Shown here piece by piece: positions 54,360-64,000 of a stretch of 64,000 nucleotides of DNA. This DNA is from Perognathus longimembris pacificus (Eukaryota; Chordata; Mammalia; Rodentia; Heteromyidae). The translations under genes were made by a program, and so were the position numbers. Within the stretch, counting starts at the first letter, position 1; every line of letters starts with the position of its first letter. Below the pieces are notes generated by a model, which searched no databases, was not told the origin of the DNA, and saw nothing but the letters and a program-made list of their open reading frames with translations. The stretch covers positions 4,414,963-4,478,962 of the forward strand of contig NC_063176.1 of assembly GCF_023159225.1 (NCBI RefSeq). Direction: 5' to 3'.

Positions 54360-55918
54360 GTGAGATGTAGTACCTCAGTACTCGTCTTCATTGTATGGGA
54401 CATAAACTCTGTACATATCTGCCTGTACTAGTTTCCAGTGACAATAACTCCAATCTATCTTAAGAAACTAAAATTAAAAATATGCATAGAAGATGCTGAA
54501 ATAGCATGGAATTTTCGATTTTTTTAATTTACAGTGAATGAAACATGAATTTTTTCAACAGCAAGAAACACGGAAGTCACAAGGTGAAATGTTATTATCA
54601 TAATATTGCTAGCAAGACTTCACAGAAAGCATCAAATTTCATCCAGTGATCACAATTCTAATCCTGTCAATACACTAGACAAGCTTCAGAAGGGAGGTAA
54701 ACTACACTTAATAATTGGAGTCCTAGAATAGCATTTGACATGCAGTTTAGTGTAGATTGATATATTATATAGTTTAGTGTTCCTAAGTAATCCTTTCCTC
54801 CAATTGTGAAATGGATCCATGAGGAGGTTATTCAGAGAAAGCAAAGGGGAGGTTTTTCTCTACTACCATGTATTCATTCAGCTTTGTTCATTAAGAGAAA
54901 AAAATAAAACCAACCTTTCCTACTGGACTGGCCCTTATTCATATGTGAAACCAGATCTCTACAGTTCTTGTGAATGTGTGCATAGTCGCCTGAAAAATAA
55001 AGGTAGCATCATTACAATTTAGTTTCATTTCAGCAACCCTATGACTTATGAATAACAAGCCAGATCTATTTTCTACTTGCAGTGATTTTTCCCAGAGTAG
55101 TGATAATCAATAAGTTTAGATGTCACTATCATGAATTTATGTTCAAAATTTCCTAGACTTCACAACTAACAATTCGTAATCTAAACCTAGTTTCATGAAA
55201 TTACTAAAACGAATTCATTTATCACAAAAAGTTGTTTACATAGATTTGATCAGGTTTGTCAAAAAATAGTTACAAAAATAACATTTGCTTGTGTGCTGGT
55301 CATGAGGAAGAAGCCTTAACATGCAGCACAACAGTGTGTATTGTTGATGTGAGTGTTACTAGTAGGCCTTGGCAACCACCACAGGATTGGTTCTAAGTCC
55401 ATTTGTCTGTCTGTCCAACCCTTCTCTCCAGGGGCAACTGTGACTATAAACTATTTGTCATGAATAGGCAGTAAAAACCAAACAAAACATTTTAAACTAA
55501 AATAACACTCTTTGGAATAAGAGAATATTACCCGAATGTCACTTTGTAAAGACTAATAGCTGAAATTGGAAGATATTAGAACTAGTTTAGTAAATATTTT
55601 TGTGTAAAGAGGTAAATCTTAGTAATTTGATACTTATCTTGCAACAGATCTATAATTTTGACCATGTAAAAATACCTTGAATACATTTATTTGTCATGTA
55701 TTACATTAATGTGTCTAAGTACAGTAAAGTTATGATTGCATTCAATGTTATTGATTAGAAAATTGAGAATGAGAAGAGTTAAAATCCCTTGGCTCTCAAT
55801 CTTGTAATTGTCCTCGATATGACCCATCTTGTTGTCTTTTCCTTTATCCATTCTATGAAAATGATTTAATTAAAATCTGACATGTTAAACTTAAAATTAC
55901 AATATCTTTACCTAACAG
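54360..55918 (+). other. Pseudogene intron 3
   Basis: Homologous in blocks to intron 3 of the left gene (213-2827). No repeat insertion recognised. Short frames here are intronic. Confidence 0.65.
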
Positions 55919-56006
55919 ATTCTTTGGAGATTTAATGGGAAGAAACCAGACAGCTTAGGAAAGAATACTCGGCTGTACAAGTGGCTCCCCCAGAATGACC
56001 TCCTTG
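55919..56006 (+). pseudogene. UGT2B: UGT2B pseudogene exon 4
   Basis: 88 bp, acceptor CCTAACAG, donor CTTG|GTAAGA; encodes [20 protein letters not shown] and KWLPQNDLL. Open. Confidence 0.94.
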
Positions 56007-56766
56007 GTAAGACAATGAAAAATCAAATACCAAAAGCATGAGTAGCTGTAGAAGTAGTTGATGACAATACAACAGGAAACACATGGAGATTTGCTAGCAA
56101 AAACTCAAAAATGAAACCAAAATTTTATGTTTATGAACCCATTCTATGGAAAATAAGCTTTAACAGTTTGTGTTGAGTATATTATTTTTCAAAGTATATT
56201 TAACATTGACAAAGAATTTTGTATAATTATCTGAGGTCATCTATCTGTCCCTAATTTCAATCATTACATTAGCAGTTCTCCTAATGTAGGGTGAGGATTT
56301 GCAATGCCACTGAAACAAATACCTTTGTCTTATTATGAATAAGTCTGAATAAAAAGTCTTGTTTCTTAAGAGGAAGTGATAATACACTGTTTCCAGCATC
56401 CCACTTTCATTTGGCTAATGCTCTACTTTTAAGTTTATGAGAGCATAATCTGATGTGAACTTTTCTTTTGATTCAGAAATTGCTCTCTAATTTACATTGG
56501 GTGCTTTTGCTATCTAGTCAACTGAACGTTATACATTCAATTTCAAATCTCAATTTGCAAAAACCTAAGGCACATACCCTAAGAATTTTACTAATATCTC
56601 AAGTCAATTAAGTGCTACGTGAGGTGAGATAAGAAAGCCATGTAAATGTAATTTCATAGGTTCAATAATTGTTATTTAGAAAAGTTTGTTCTTTTCACTG
56701 CCTCATATTACACATTGTCACTAAGAAGTTTAATGAACCATTTTACTGAAATTCACCAATTTGTAG
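56007..56766 (+). other. Pseudogene intron 4
   Basis: AT-rich, nothing else recognised. Confidence 0.5.
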
Positions 56767-56986
56767 GTCATCCCAAAACGAAGGCCTTCATCACTCACGG
56801 TGGAGCTAATGGCATCTACGAGGCCATCCATCACGGGGTTCCCATGGTGGGCATTCCTTTGTTTGGGGAACAACATGATAACATTGCTCACATGGTGGCC
56901 AAAGGAGCAGCTGTGCAACTGGATATAAGAACACTATCAAGTAAAGACTTGCTCAGAGCACTGGAAACCGTCATTAACAACCCTCT
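56767..56986 (+). pseudogene. UGT2B: UGT2B pseudogene exon 5
   Basis: 220 bp, acceptor TTGTAG, donor GTGAGT. Encodes [20 protein letters not shown] and [20 protein letters not shown], the UDP-glucuronate signature with THGG intact. Open. Confidence 0.95.
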
Positions 56987-57018
56987 GTGAGTATAACCTT
57001 GAGTATGTTTTTTTGTGG

Positions 57019-57019
57019 G

Positions 57020-57071
<52 letters not shown>

Positions 57072-57073
57072 GA
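57019..57073. repeat. (GT)n microsatellite
   Basis: GT repeats with TTGTGT interruptions in pseudogene intron 5, at the same offset from exon 5 as the GT stretch after the orphan exon at 27962. Confidence 0.9.
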
Positions 57074-57944
57074 GGGTGTGTTTCTAGTCATTAAACCTAG
57101 GGAATTGTTCCTCATAGATAAATACCCACTCTTCTGGTAGTATGCTTATGTTTAAGCGTCTGAACCATCAGTTCAGAGTTACCATCAGGTTAGAGTTGAT
57201 TACTATCGAAAGACTTCATCATTAACCTAACATGTATGTAAAAACATCACAATAGCCCTGTGTGTGCGCATGTCAGTGTGTATGGTGCAACATGATTGTG
57301 CTATACAGGTCAGGGTGGGTTTAAACTCTTGATCATCATCTTTTAGCTTTTGGAATGCTGAGATTTCAGGGATGTGGTATAATTTCCAGCAATTGTAAGT
57401 TGATATTTTCACCACAGATTTCAATGGAAAATAATTTTCAAACCCTTGAGAATTCTAAAACAGGGCAAAAGTGGACTGAAAGGAATCACTTCGGACGGTA
57501 ACAGAATGGCTGCAAGGAAGTTGAGGAAAGCAATGAATTGGGGGAACATGAACGTTCCCTCTATTAATATCATGCATTAATCCAGTTCAGTTATAACACT
57601 TTTTGCAGCCTAAGATCTCACTAGTTAGTTTTTATAAAATGTAGGTTTATAAAATCAATACTCGAGAAATGCTATATGTTGCTATAGGAAAAAGGATGAA
57701 CATATCTATCATTTCAGTTTTGGTTTCTTTTTGGTTTCCTTAAAAAAAAAAAAGACTTCTACAATGGTGTATATTGTGGTTAAACAGTAAGATATCAAAT
57801 CTCTAATTGCTATTGCATTTTATGATGCCTAAATTATCTATGTGAATTCTTTAATGCTGTCAGTAGGACTTTTGAATTTACCTGATTAACCCTATTAGAA
57901 AAATATTGTGGATATTATTAGATCCTCAGAGATAAGGTTATCTT
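57074..57944 (+). other. Pseudogene intron 5, 5' part
   Basis: No gene or repeat recognised apart from an A-run near 57740. Confidence 0.45.
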
Positions 57945-58148
57945 TTTTCTTTTTTCTGCAAGTCCTGGGCTTTGAGTCAGGGCCTGAGCACTGTCCCTGG
58001 CTTCTTTTTGTTCAAGGCTAGCACTGTACCACTTGAGCCGTAGCACCACTTCTGGCTGTTTTCTGTATATGTGGTGCTGGGGAATCGAACCCTGGGCTTC
58101 ATGTATACGAGGCAGGCAATCTTGCCATTAGGCCATATTCCCAGCCCC
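57945..58148 (-). mobile_element. Dimeric ID-type SINE, reverse, with target duplication
   Basis: T-rich start then GCAAGTCCTGGG to CATATTCCCAGCCCC. AGATAAGGTTATCTT is at 57930-57944 and 58149-58163. Confidence 0.93.
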
Positions 58149-58424
58149 AGATAAGGTTATCTTAATGAGAAACATTATAATTAAAAAAATTAACCTCAAA
58201 AGTAGAAGTTACAAATTGCTGTTTAATAGCCATAATTTGCCATTCAAGTTATGTCAGTATATGTAATAATTTCATTAATACTACTATCAATTTACTCTTA
58301 GGAGCAATATTCTGTATGTCTCTCCTTTCACCATGACTGCAAAATAAAGCTTTATGTTTTGGAATGTACATAAAGTAATAGTATAGCAGGTACATTTAAA
58401 AGCAATTTTGCACTGATGCTGTTT

Positions 58425-58650
58425 CAAGGCACTGGGGTTTGAACTCGATGCTTGTTTAGCTCATTTACTTCCTCAGCTGGCGTTCTGCCCCTTGAGCTCT
58501 GACTCCCATCCTGCTTTTCGATGGATATTTTGAAGATGAAACCTAAGGACTTTTCTGTCCGGTCTACTTTGAGCTGTGCTTGTTATGCCCCCAACCTCCT
58601 GGGATAGACAAGATTACAGGCAGGAGCTATCAGCCTCTGGCTCTCACTTT
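58425..58650 (-). mobile_element. B1-ID SINE, reverse
   Basis: CACTGGGGTTTGAACTCGAT through CCTCCTGGGATAGACAAGAT and TACAGGCAGGAGCTA; degenerate. Confidence 0.65.
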
Positions 58651-59029
58651 GATTTTCAAACACATATTGGACTCCTAGAAAATATTTTGTGAGGCATATT
58701 TTCTCTTCCTTCCTATGAAAGCCAATGTGTCTTTTATAGACTGATTGGATGTAAAAGTAACTGTCTGAAGTATTGTTTTTTTTTTAAATTTTGAATAGGT
58801 ACAATGTTGATACTGAAAAATAGCAGGGGTGCATTAATTAGAGAATGCATACTAAAGCTTATGGTATCACACATTTCAGTAGTTCTCAATGTATTTCACT
58901 CTGTTTTTACCCACTACATTACAAAAGTATATTAAGTTCAGTACCCATTTGAAGGAAAAGGTAACTTATAGAATAACAGTGGAACAAGTAAGTGTTAGGG
59001 TCAAGAAATTAGAAGGAAGTCTGTGTTCC

Positions 59030-59275
59030 AGGGCTGATGCCTGAAATCCTAGCTACTCAAGAGGGTGGGATCTGAGGACGGAGGTTTGATGTCAGGACAA
59101 GCAGGAGAGTCCATAACATTCTTATTTCCAGTTAACAAAAAATGAGCCAGAAGTAGAACCCTGGCTCATGTGGTGAAACTCTTCCTTTGAGAAAAACAAA
59201 TATTCAAGGACATTGCCAAGGCCTTGAGCTCAATTTCTAGGACCAAATTTTCAAAAGAGAGAGAGAGAGAGGCAC
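59030..59275 (+). mobile_element. B1-ID SINE
   Basis: GGGCTGATGCCTGAAATCCT, AGCCAGAAGTAGAACCCTGG, ending in a GA-rich tail. At the same relative place as 30300-30515. Confidence 0.75.
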
Positions 59276-59604
59276 TAAACTTTTATTTTTATAAAATAAT
59301 TAAGCAAAGATAAAAGGTCAATATAACTCAGGGTGTGGAGAGGGGGACCAACTTATGCACCAAATTATCCGTCTGTCTCTAACTTAAGATGCAATTCTGA
59401 ACTTTGAATAACAGGTGCGTTCATAATTGTTTACTGGATAAATTAAGCATAGTTTTGCCTTTTGAAAATTAATTGATTCTGCTATTTTTATTAAATCTTG
59501 CTTTTAAATTTTCTTTATAAATTGTTATTTCTAATGTCATTAAGAAGCTCCATCCTTTCACATTAAGATGTCTATGAAAACAGTAGAGAAAATCAATTCT
59601 TTTT

Positions 59605-59810
59605 CCTGGGCACTGTCTCTGAGTTCTTCATCTCAAACCTAGTGAGTTACCAGTTAGGAGAAAAGAACCTCTTCCAGTTTTCTCATGGATATATGGAGAT
59701 TTGAGTCTTATGGGCTTTCCTGCTCGGGCTTACTGTGAACCAAGATCCTCAGATCTCAGCCTCCTAAATAACTAGGATTACTGGCATGAACCACAGTTGC
59801 CCAGCTCTCT
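59605..59810 (-). mobile_element. B1-ID SINE, reverse
   Basis: TCCTGGGCACTGTCTCTGAG through CTCAGCCTCCTAAATAACTA and ATTACTGGCATGAACCACAG. Confidence 0.7.
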
Positions 59811-59906
59811 TCAACTTTTATGGAATCATTTTTAACACTGACAGAAATCTTCTAACATATTTCTAGCTCATTCCATAATTGGATGTCAATTTGATTTGCC
59901 TTTATC

Positions 59907-60185
59907 TATAAAAAGAATGCTATGTGTTTATCAACCATTCACCATGATCAGCCTATAAAGCCTCTGGACCGAGCTGTGTTCTGGATCGAATTTGTCATGC
60001 GCCACAAAGGAGCCAAGCACCTGAGGCCACTTGCCCACAACCTCACCTAGTACCAGTACCACTCTCTGGATGTCATTGGCTTCCTGCTGGCCTGTGTGGC
60101 CACCGTTCTGTTCCTTGTCATAAAATGTTGCTTGCTTGCTTACCAAATGTTTTTTAAGATGGGAAAGAAGAAAAAGAGGGAATAG
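59907..60185 (+). pseudogene. UGT2B: UGT2B pseudogene exon 6
   Basis: Encodes the C-terminal part: [20 protein letters not shown], then TAG at 60048 where the family has Trp, then the membrane anchor [18 protein letters not shown] and a Lys-rich cytosolic tail (dilysine-type ER retention region) ending with TAG at 60183. The sequence just upstream (GCCTTTATCTATAAA) lacks an acceptor AG. Confidence 0.92.
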
Positions 60186-60961
60186 AGCTTTCAACACCAA
60201 ATGGAATGGATTAAGAGCCTACGAATCAAGACCATTCTAAAGAATTAGAGCACAAACAGTATGGGAGAGATTCTCCTTCACGTTTTACCAAACCGTTATA
60301 CCTTCTGGATATTCCTGTGGATCTTACTCCAGATTAAACATGAAATAATGTACAATTCTAATTTCAGAATTCCTCAAAAAGTTTCACTTCCCTGGGTTAT
60401 GTCGTTCTTATTACTGAATCAAGTGGGACCAGAGGAAATTTGAGCCTGTTGATTTGAGTGAAGCATAAAACCCAAAGTTTTATTTTGCATAACCAAAAGG
60501 GAATATTTTAATAAAACATAATCAGATGGACTTTTTCATATCTGTTCAAAACAGAAAAGAGAGGGATGGGTTAAAAGAGGTAACCAATATTATTCAGACT
60601 TCTGGAATATGGGAGACAATCGACAATAACTGAAGTTAACCTCTGTTGAGTCAAAGCCAACTGAGATTTTCATAAACATAAAAAACATGTAAGAGGAAGT
60701 GAGGAAAGGAGAATCAAAGGGGACTGCAGATCTATCTGAAAATAAATAACTACAAAAGAAGTGAAAAATTACTGATAATGGCATGCCTTGGGTGGAAGAG
60801 CTTCACGTTGTCCATTGTCCATTCTAGGTGTGTCTTGTTCCCATGAGCAAAAAAATATTGTGGTCTCCTGAAATGACCAACACATCACTTGGTGTAGGTT
60901 GTAGCCAGGATATATCTGATCAATTTTCTCAGCAATGTTGTTGCTATGTGTTTAGCAGCAT
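60186..60961 (+). other. 3' flank of UGT2B pseudogene
   Basis: Probably 3'UTR then intergenic DNA. Contains TTTTAATAAAACATAATCAG near 60510 (possible polyadenylation signal). No other gene. Confidence 0.5.
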
Positions 60962-61464
60962 TGTTGGACCCTGGTAACTGCAGCCGTAGTCAGGACACCG
61001 GGAATGCACAGGCGAGTGGACCAATGCACACTTTATTTTAGGAGGGCCTATTCTTATATACTGTTTTAGGAATAGGGTAAAGTTCAAACAGAGAGATATA
61101 CATCATAAGATAAGACTCATCTAAACATGGTTACAATCGCCAATACATCATAGGATTAGACTGGTCAAGGCAAGGCTGCATTTATCTCCTAACTGCTTGT
61201 TTATGCTGCATTAACTATCTTAACCATAAAACTCCCCCCACACAGAAAAACCCCCTCCCCATGTAACTGTGTACATGAATCTTGCAAGGACCTCTCATAT
61301 CAGGGGAGGAATGTCTCATGATCAATTGGTTTCCTTTAGCCATCAAACACAGAAAATTCCTTAATGGAGGTGTGCCCCCATTGGCCTCTTAGATTGCTAA
61401 TAAGGCTTTAGAAAGTCAATGCTGAAGCTGAGTCCACCACAGGTCAGAAAATCATTCTCCCACA
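60962..61464 (-). mobile_element. Solo LTR related to the young provirus
   Basis: Starts TGTTGGACCCTGGTAACTGC and ends TTCTCCCACA; CAGCAT flanks it at 60956-60961 and 61465-61470. AATAAA on the minus strand. Homologous to the 728-bp LTR at both ends but only 503 bp and lacking the 34-bp repeat array. Confidence 0.92.
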
Positions 61465-61507
61465 CAGCATGGAATAATATGTAGTGCACATCCCTCATGG
61501 AATTAAG

Positions 61508-61508
61508 G

Positions 61509-61599
<91 letters not shown>

Positions 61600-61618
61600 G
61601 GAGAGAAAGAGTTTGTGT
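61508..61618. repeat. (GT)n(GA)n microsatellite
   Basis: GTGTGTGTGT followed by a long GAGAGAGAGA run with a few AAAG interruptions. Frames across it are artefacts. Confidence 0.95.
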
Positions 61619-61884
61619 GTGGTTTTTGTTGTTGTTTTGGAAGATCTGTAGAGTCCCAAAGGCTTTCATTTAATGTGGGCCACCAAGTAAAATCTTCATT
61701 GGTAAATGAAGGATTTTTCTCCTATAGCACCTTGAGTTCTCAAGTGATCATTTTGTGTCACTGAATAATCCCATATAATGGTGTAGCAAGAAAATGTGTG
61801 TTTCTTCCTTTAAAGAGACTGGGAAAACTCTTCAAGACAATTTCTGTCTTACTAGGGTGTAATGCTACATTTCCTTCCTCTTGA
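61619..61884. other. Spacer before the L1
   Basis: No gene recognised. Confidence 0.35.
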
Positions 61885-64000
61885 TACACAACTTCCTTGA
61901 TGTAGAGCACTTTTTCATATGTCTCATGGCCATTCTCACTTCCTCATCACAGAAGTCTCTTTTTAAGTCTTTAGCCTACTTTTTGCGGAGGTTATTGGTT
62001 CTTTGCTGTTTTGTTTTGGAGGAATGTAATTTTTTTAGTTCTGCACATATTTTAGATATGAGGTCTTTGTCTGTTGTATGTCCAGTAAAGATCTTTTCCC
62101 AATCTGTGGGCTTTCTGTTTATCTTGTGAGCTATGTCCTTTGCCCTGCAGAAGCTCTGCAGTTTGATGCAGTCCCATTTATCCATCCTTTCTTTGATTGG
62201 GAGCAGTTCTGGGTCTTTGTTAAGGAAGTTCCATCATGTGCCAAGGAACCCAAGTGTTTCTCCGACTCCTTCCTTTAGTGTTTCCAGGATGTCTGTTTTA
62301 ATTTCTTTGATCCATTTGGAATTGATTTTGGTGCAGGGTGATATATAAGGATCTAGTTTTAGTTTGTTGCATGCGTTGAACCAGTTTTGCCAGCACCATT
62401 TGTTAAAGAGGCTGTCTTTCTTCCATCCTATTTTTTTAGCTCCTTTATCAAAGATTAAGTAGGCATAGTTCTGTGGGTTCATTTCTGGGTCTTCAATTCT
62501 GTTCCATTAGTCTTCAGGTCTGTTCTGGTACCAATACCAAGCTGTTTCTATTACTATAGCTTTATAATACAGCTTGACATTGGGTATTGTAATTCCTCCA
62601 CCACTGTCATTTCTGCTTAGGATTGTTTTTGCTCTTCTGGGTCTTCTATTGTTCCATATAAATTTCTGGATTGCTTCATCTATTTCATTAAAAAATGGTG
62701 TTGAGATATTAATGGCTATTGCATTGAATTTGTAGATAGTCCTTGGCAATATTGCCATTTTGATTCTATTAATCCTCCCAATCCAGGAGCACAGGAGGTG
62801 TTTCCATTTCCTTAGTTCTGCCTTAATTTTGTTTTTCATGTTTTTAAAGTTCTCTTCATAGAGGTCTTTCCCTCTTTGGTTAAGGTTATTCCTAGGTATT
62901 TTATGTTTTTTGAGGCTATTGCAAAAGGAGTTGCTTTCCTGATTTCAAATTCTGCTTACGGGTCATTAGCATATAGAAAGGCCATTGAGTTTTGAGGGTT
63001 TATTTTATATCCTGCAACTTTGCCAAAGTTTTTGATCAGTGCTAGCAGCTTGGGAGTAGAGTCTAGTGGATTCTTTAGGTATAGGATCATGTCATCTGCG
63101 AAGAAAAAAAGTTTAACTTCATCTTTTCCTATTTGGATTCCCTTTATCTTTTCTTCTTGCCTAATTGCTCTGGCTAGGAATTCTAGTACTACGTTGAAGA
63201 GAAGGGGAGAGAGTGGACATCCCTGTCTTGCTCCTGACTTTAAAGGTAATGGCTTTAGTTTTTCACCATTTAGAGTTATGCTTGCTGTTTTTATATTCAG
63301 GAGTGTTCCTTGGAATCCCAGTTTTTCCAGGGCTTTTATAGCATAAGTGGGTGCTGGATTTTATCGAATTCCTTTTCCACATCCAGAGATATAACCATGT
63401 GGTTCTTTACCGTGCTCCACTTGATGTGGTGGTACATTAATTGACTTGCATATATTGAACCAACTTTGCATCCCTGGGATGAATCCAGTTTGATCATGGT
63501 GTATGATTTTTTGATGACCTGTTGAAGTCAATTAGCTAGAATTTTGTTGAGAATTTTTGCATCTATGTTCATCAGGGAAATCGGTCTATAGTTCTCTTTC
63601 AGTGATGAGTATTTTCCTGGTTTTGGGATGAGGGTTATACTGGCTTTGTAGAATGTGTCTGGTAGTGAACTTTCCGTTTCAATTTCATTGAAGAGTTTGA
63701 GAAATATTGGTGTGAGTTCTGTTTTGAAGGCCTTGTAGAATTCGGCTGTGAATCCGTCTGGATCTGGGCTTTTCTTGGATGGGAGATCACTCATTGTCGT
63801 TTCTATTTCAAAGACAGATATGGGTCTGTTCAGAAGGTTTAAATCTTCATGGTTGAGTTTGGGGATATCAGTTTTTTTTAGTAAATCATCCATTTCTTCC
63901 AAGTTCTCGAATTTGTTGGCATAAAGGTTTGCAAAATAGTCTCTTATTGTGCTCTGAATTTTGGGTATTTCTGTGGTGATGTTACCTGTTTTATCTCTGA
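61885..64000 (-). mobile_element. L1 ORF2 fragment running off the window
   Basis: Minus-strand ORF2 in several frames: 63902-63528 ([20 protein letters not shown] and [20 protein letters not shown]), 62839-62507 ([20 protein letters not shown]), 62482-62234 and 62185-61976. Frames are separated by stops, so it is dead. The 5' part lies beyond 64000. It is a different, older subfamily than the L1 at 20.5 kb. Confidence 0.9.

Larger units (their letters stand above)
39936..60185 (+). pseudogene. UGT2B: UGT2B pseudogene, all six exons present
   Basis: Six exons with family-typical sizes are found: 39936-40658, 44791-44939, 54228-54359, 55919-56006, 56767-56986 and about 59907-60185. Lesions seen: loss of one A near 40046 giving TGA at 40050; TGA at 40358; TGA at 44871; no recognisable AG acceptor before exon 6; TAG at 60048. 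Exons 3, 4 and 5 are open with normal splice sites. An intact-looking class II provirus sits antisense in intron 2. Exon 1 is closely similar to the left UGT2B gene, so the two are recent paralogues. Confidence 0.93.

Overview
The window is mammalian nuclear DNA from a rodent. Dimeric ID/tRNA-derived SINEs with long A-tails and B1-ID chimeric SINEs are scattered throughout. Their sequence resembles the SINEs of geomyoid rodents (kangaroo rats, pocket mice, pocket gophers); this placement is from memory of the families and is not tested. There are no bacterial operons, CRISPR arrays or tRNA genes.

Host genes. The window holds part of a UDP-glucuronosyltransferase 2B (UGT2B) cluster arranged head to head. 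On the minus strand, exons 1-4 of an apparently intact UGT2B gene lie at 6261-125, and exons 5-6 are beyond the left edge. On the plus strand, a complete six-exon UGT2B pseudogene lies at 39936-60185, with a frameshift and a nonsense codon in exon 1, nonsense codons in exons 2 and 6, and no recognisable exon 6 acceptor. Between them sits an orphan UGT2B exon 5 (27743-27962), followed by recognisable intron 5 sequence but no exon 6. Three processed pseudogenes lie between 7.8 and 15.1 kb: PEX13 (plus), ADSS2 (minus) and GABPA (minus, internally deleted).

Mobile DNA. The most striking element is an almost pristine class II (betaretrovirus-like) provirus at 45558-54089, minus strand, inside intron 2 of the UGT2B pseudogene. 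Its 728-bp LTRs differ by one base, it has a perfect 6-bp target duplication, and it interrupts a SINE whose halves can be recognised on both sides. It carries long gag, pro (dUTPase plus protease), pol and env frames, a textbook GGGAAAC gag-pro slippery site, an apparent frameshift at the N-terminus of gag and a non-canonical pro-pol junction. A related solo LTR (60962-61464) lies just past the pseudogene. Other LTR elements are a 3.1-kb non-autonomous provirus (15465-18572), a solo LTR of the same family (35981-36301), two solo LTRs with 4-bp duplications (17348-17683, 32012-32328) and a large inverted-repeat ERV structure (31388-36970). A near full-length L1 (20491-26913, minus) keeps ORF1 open but has a broken ORF2. 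Older L1 pieces lie at about 0.7, 6.7, 28-30, 41.7-44.5 and 61.9-64.0 kb.

Overall, this is a detoxification-gene cluster in which duplicated UGT2B copies have decayed while LTR elements, L1s and SINEs accumulated between and inside them. The only host gene that still looks functional in the visible part is the left UGT2B.
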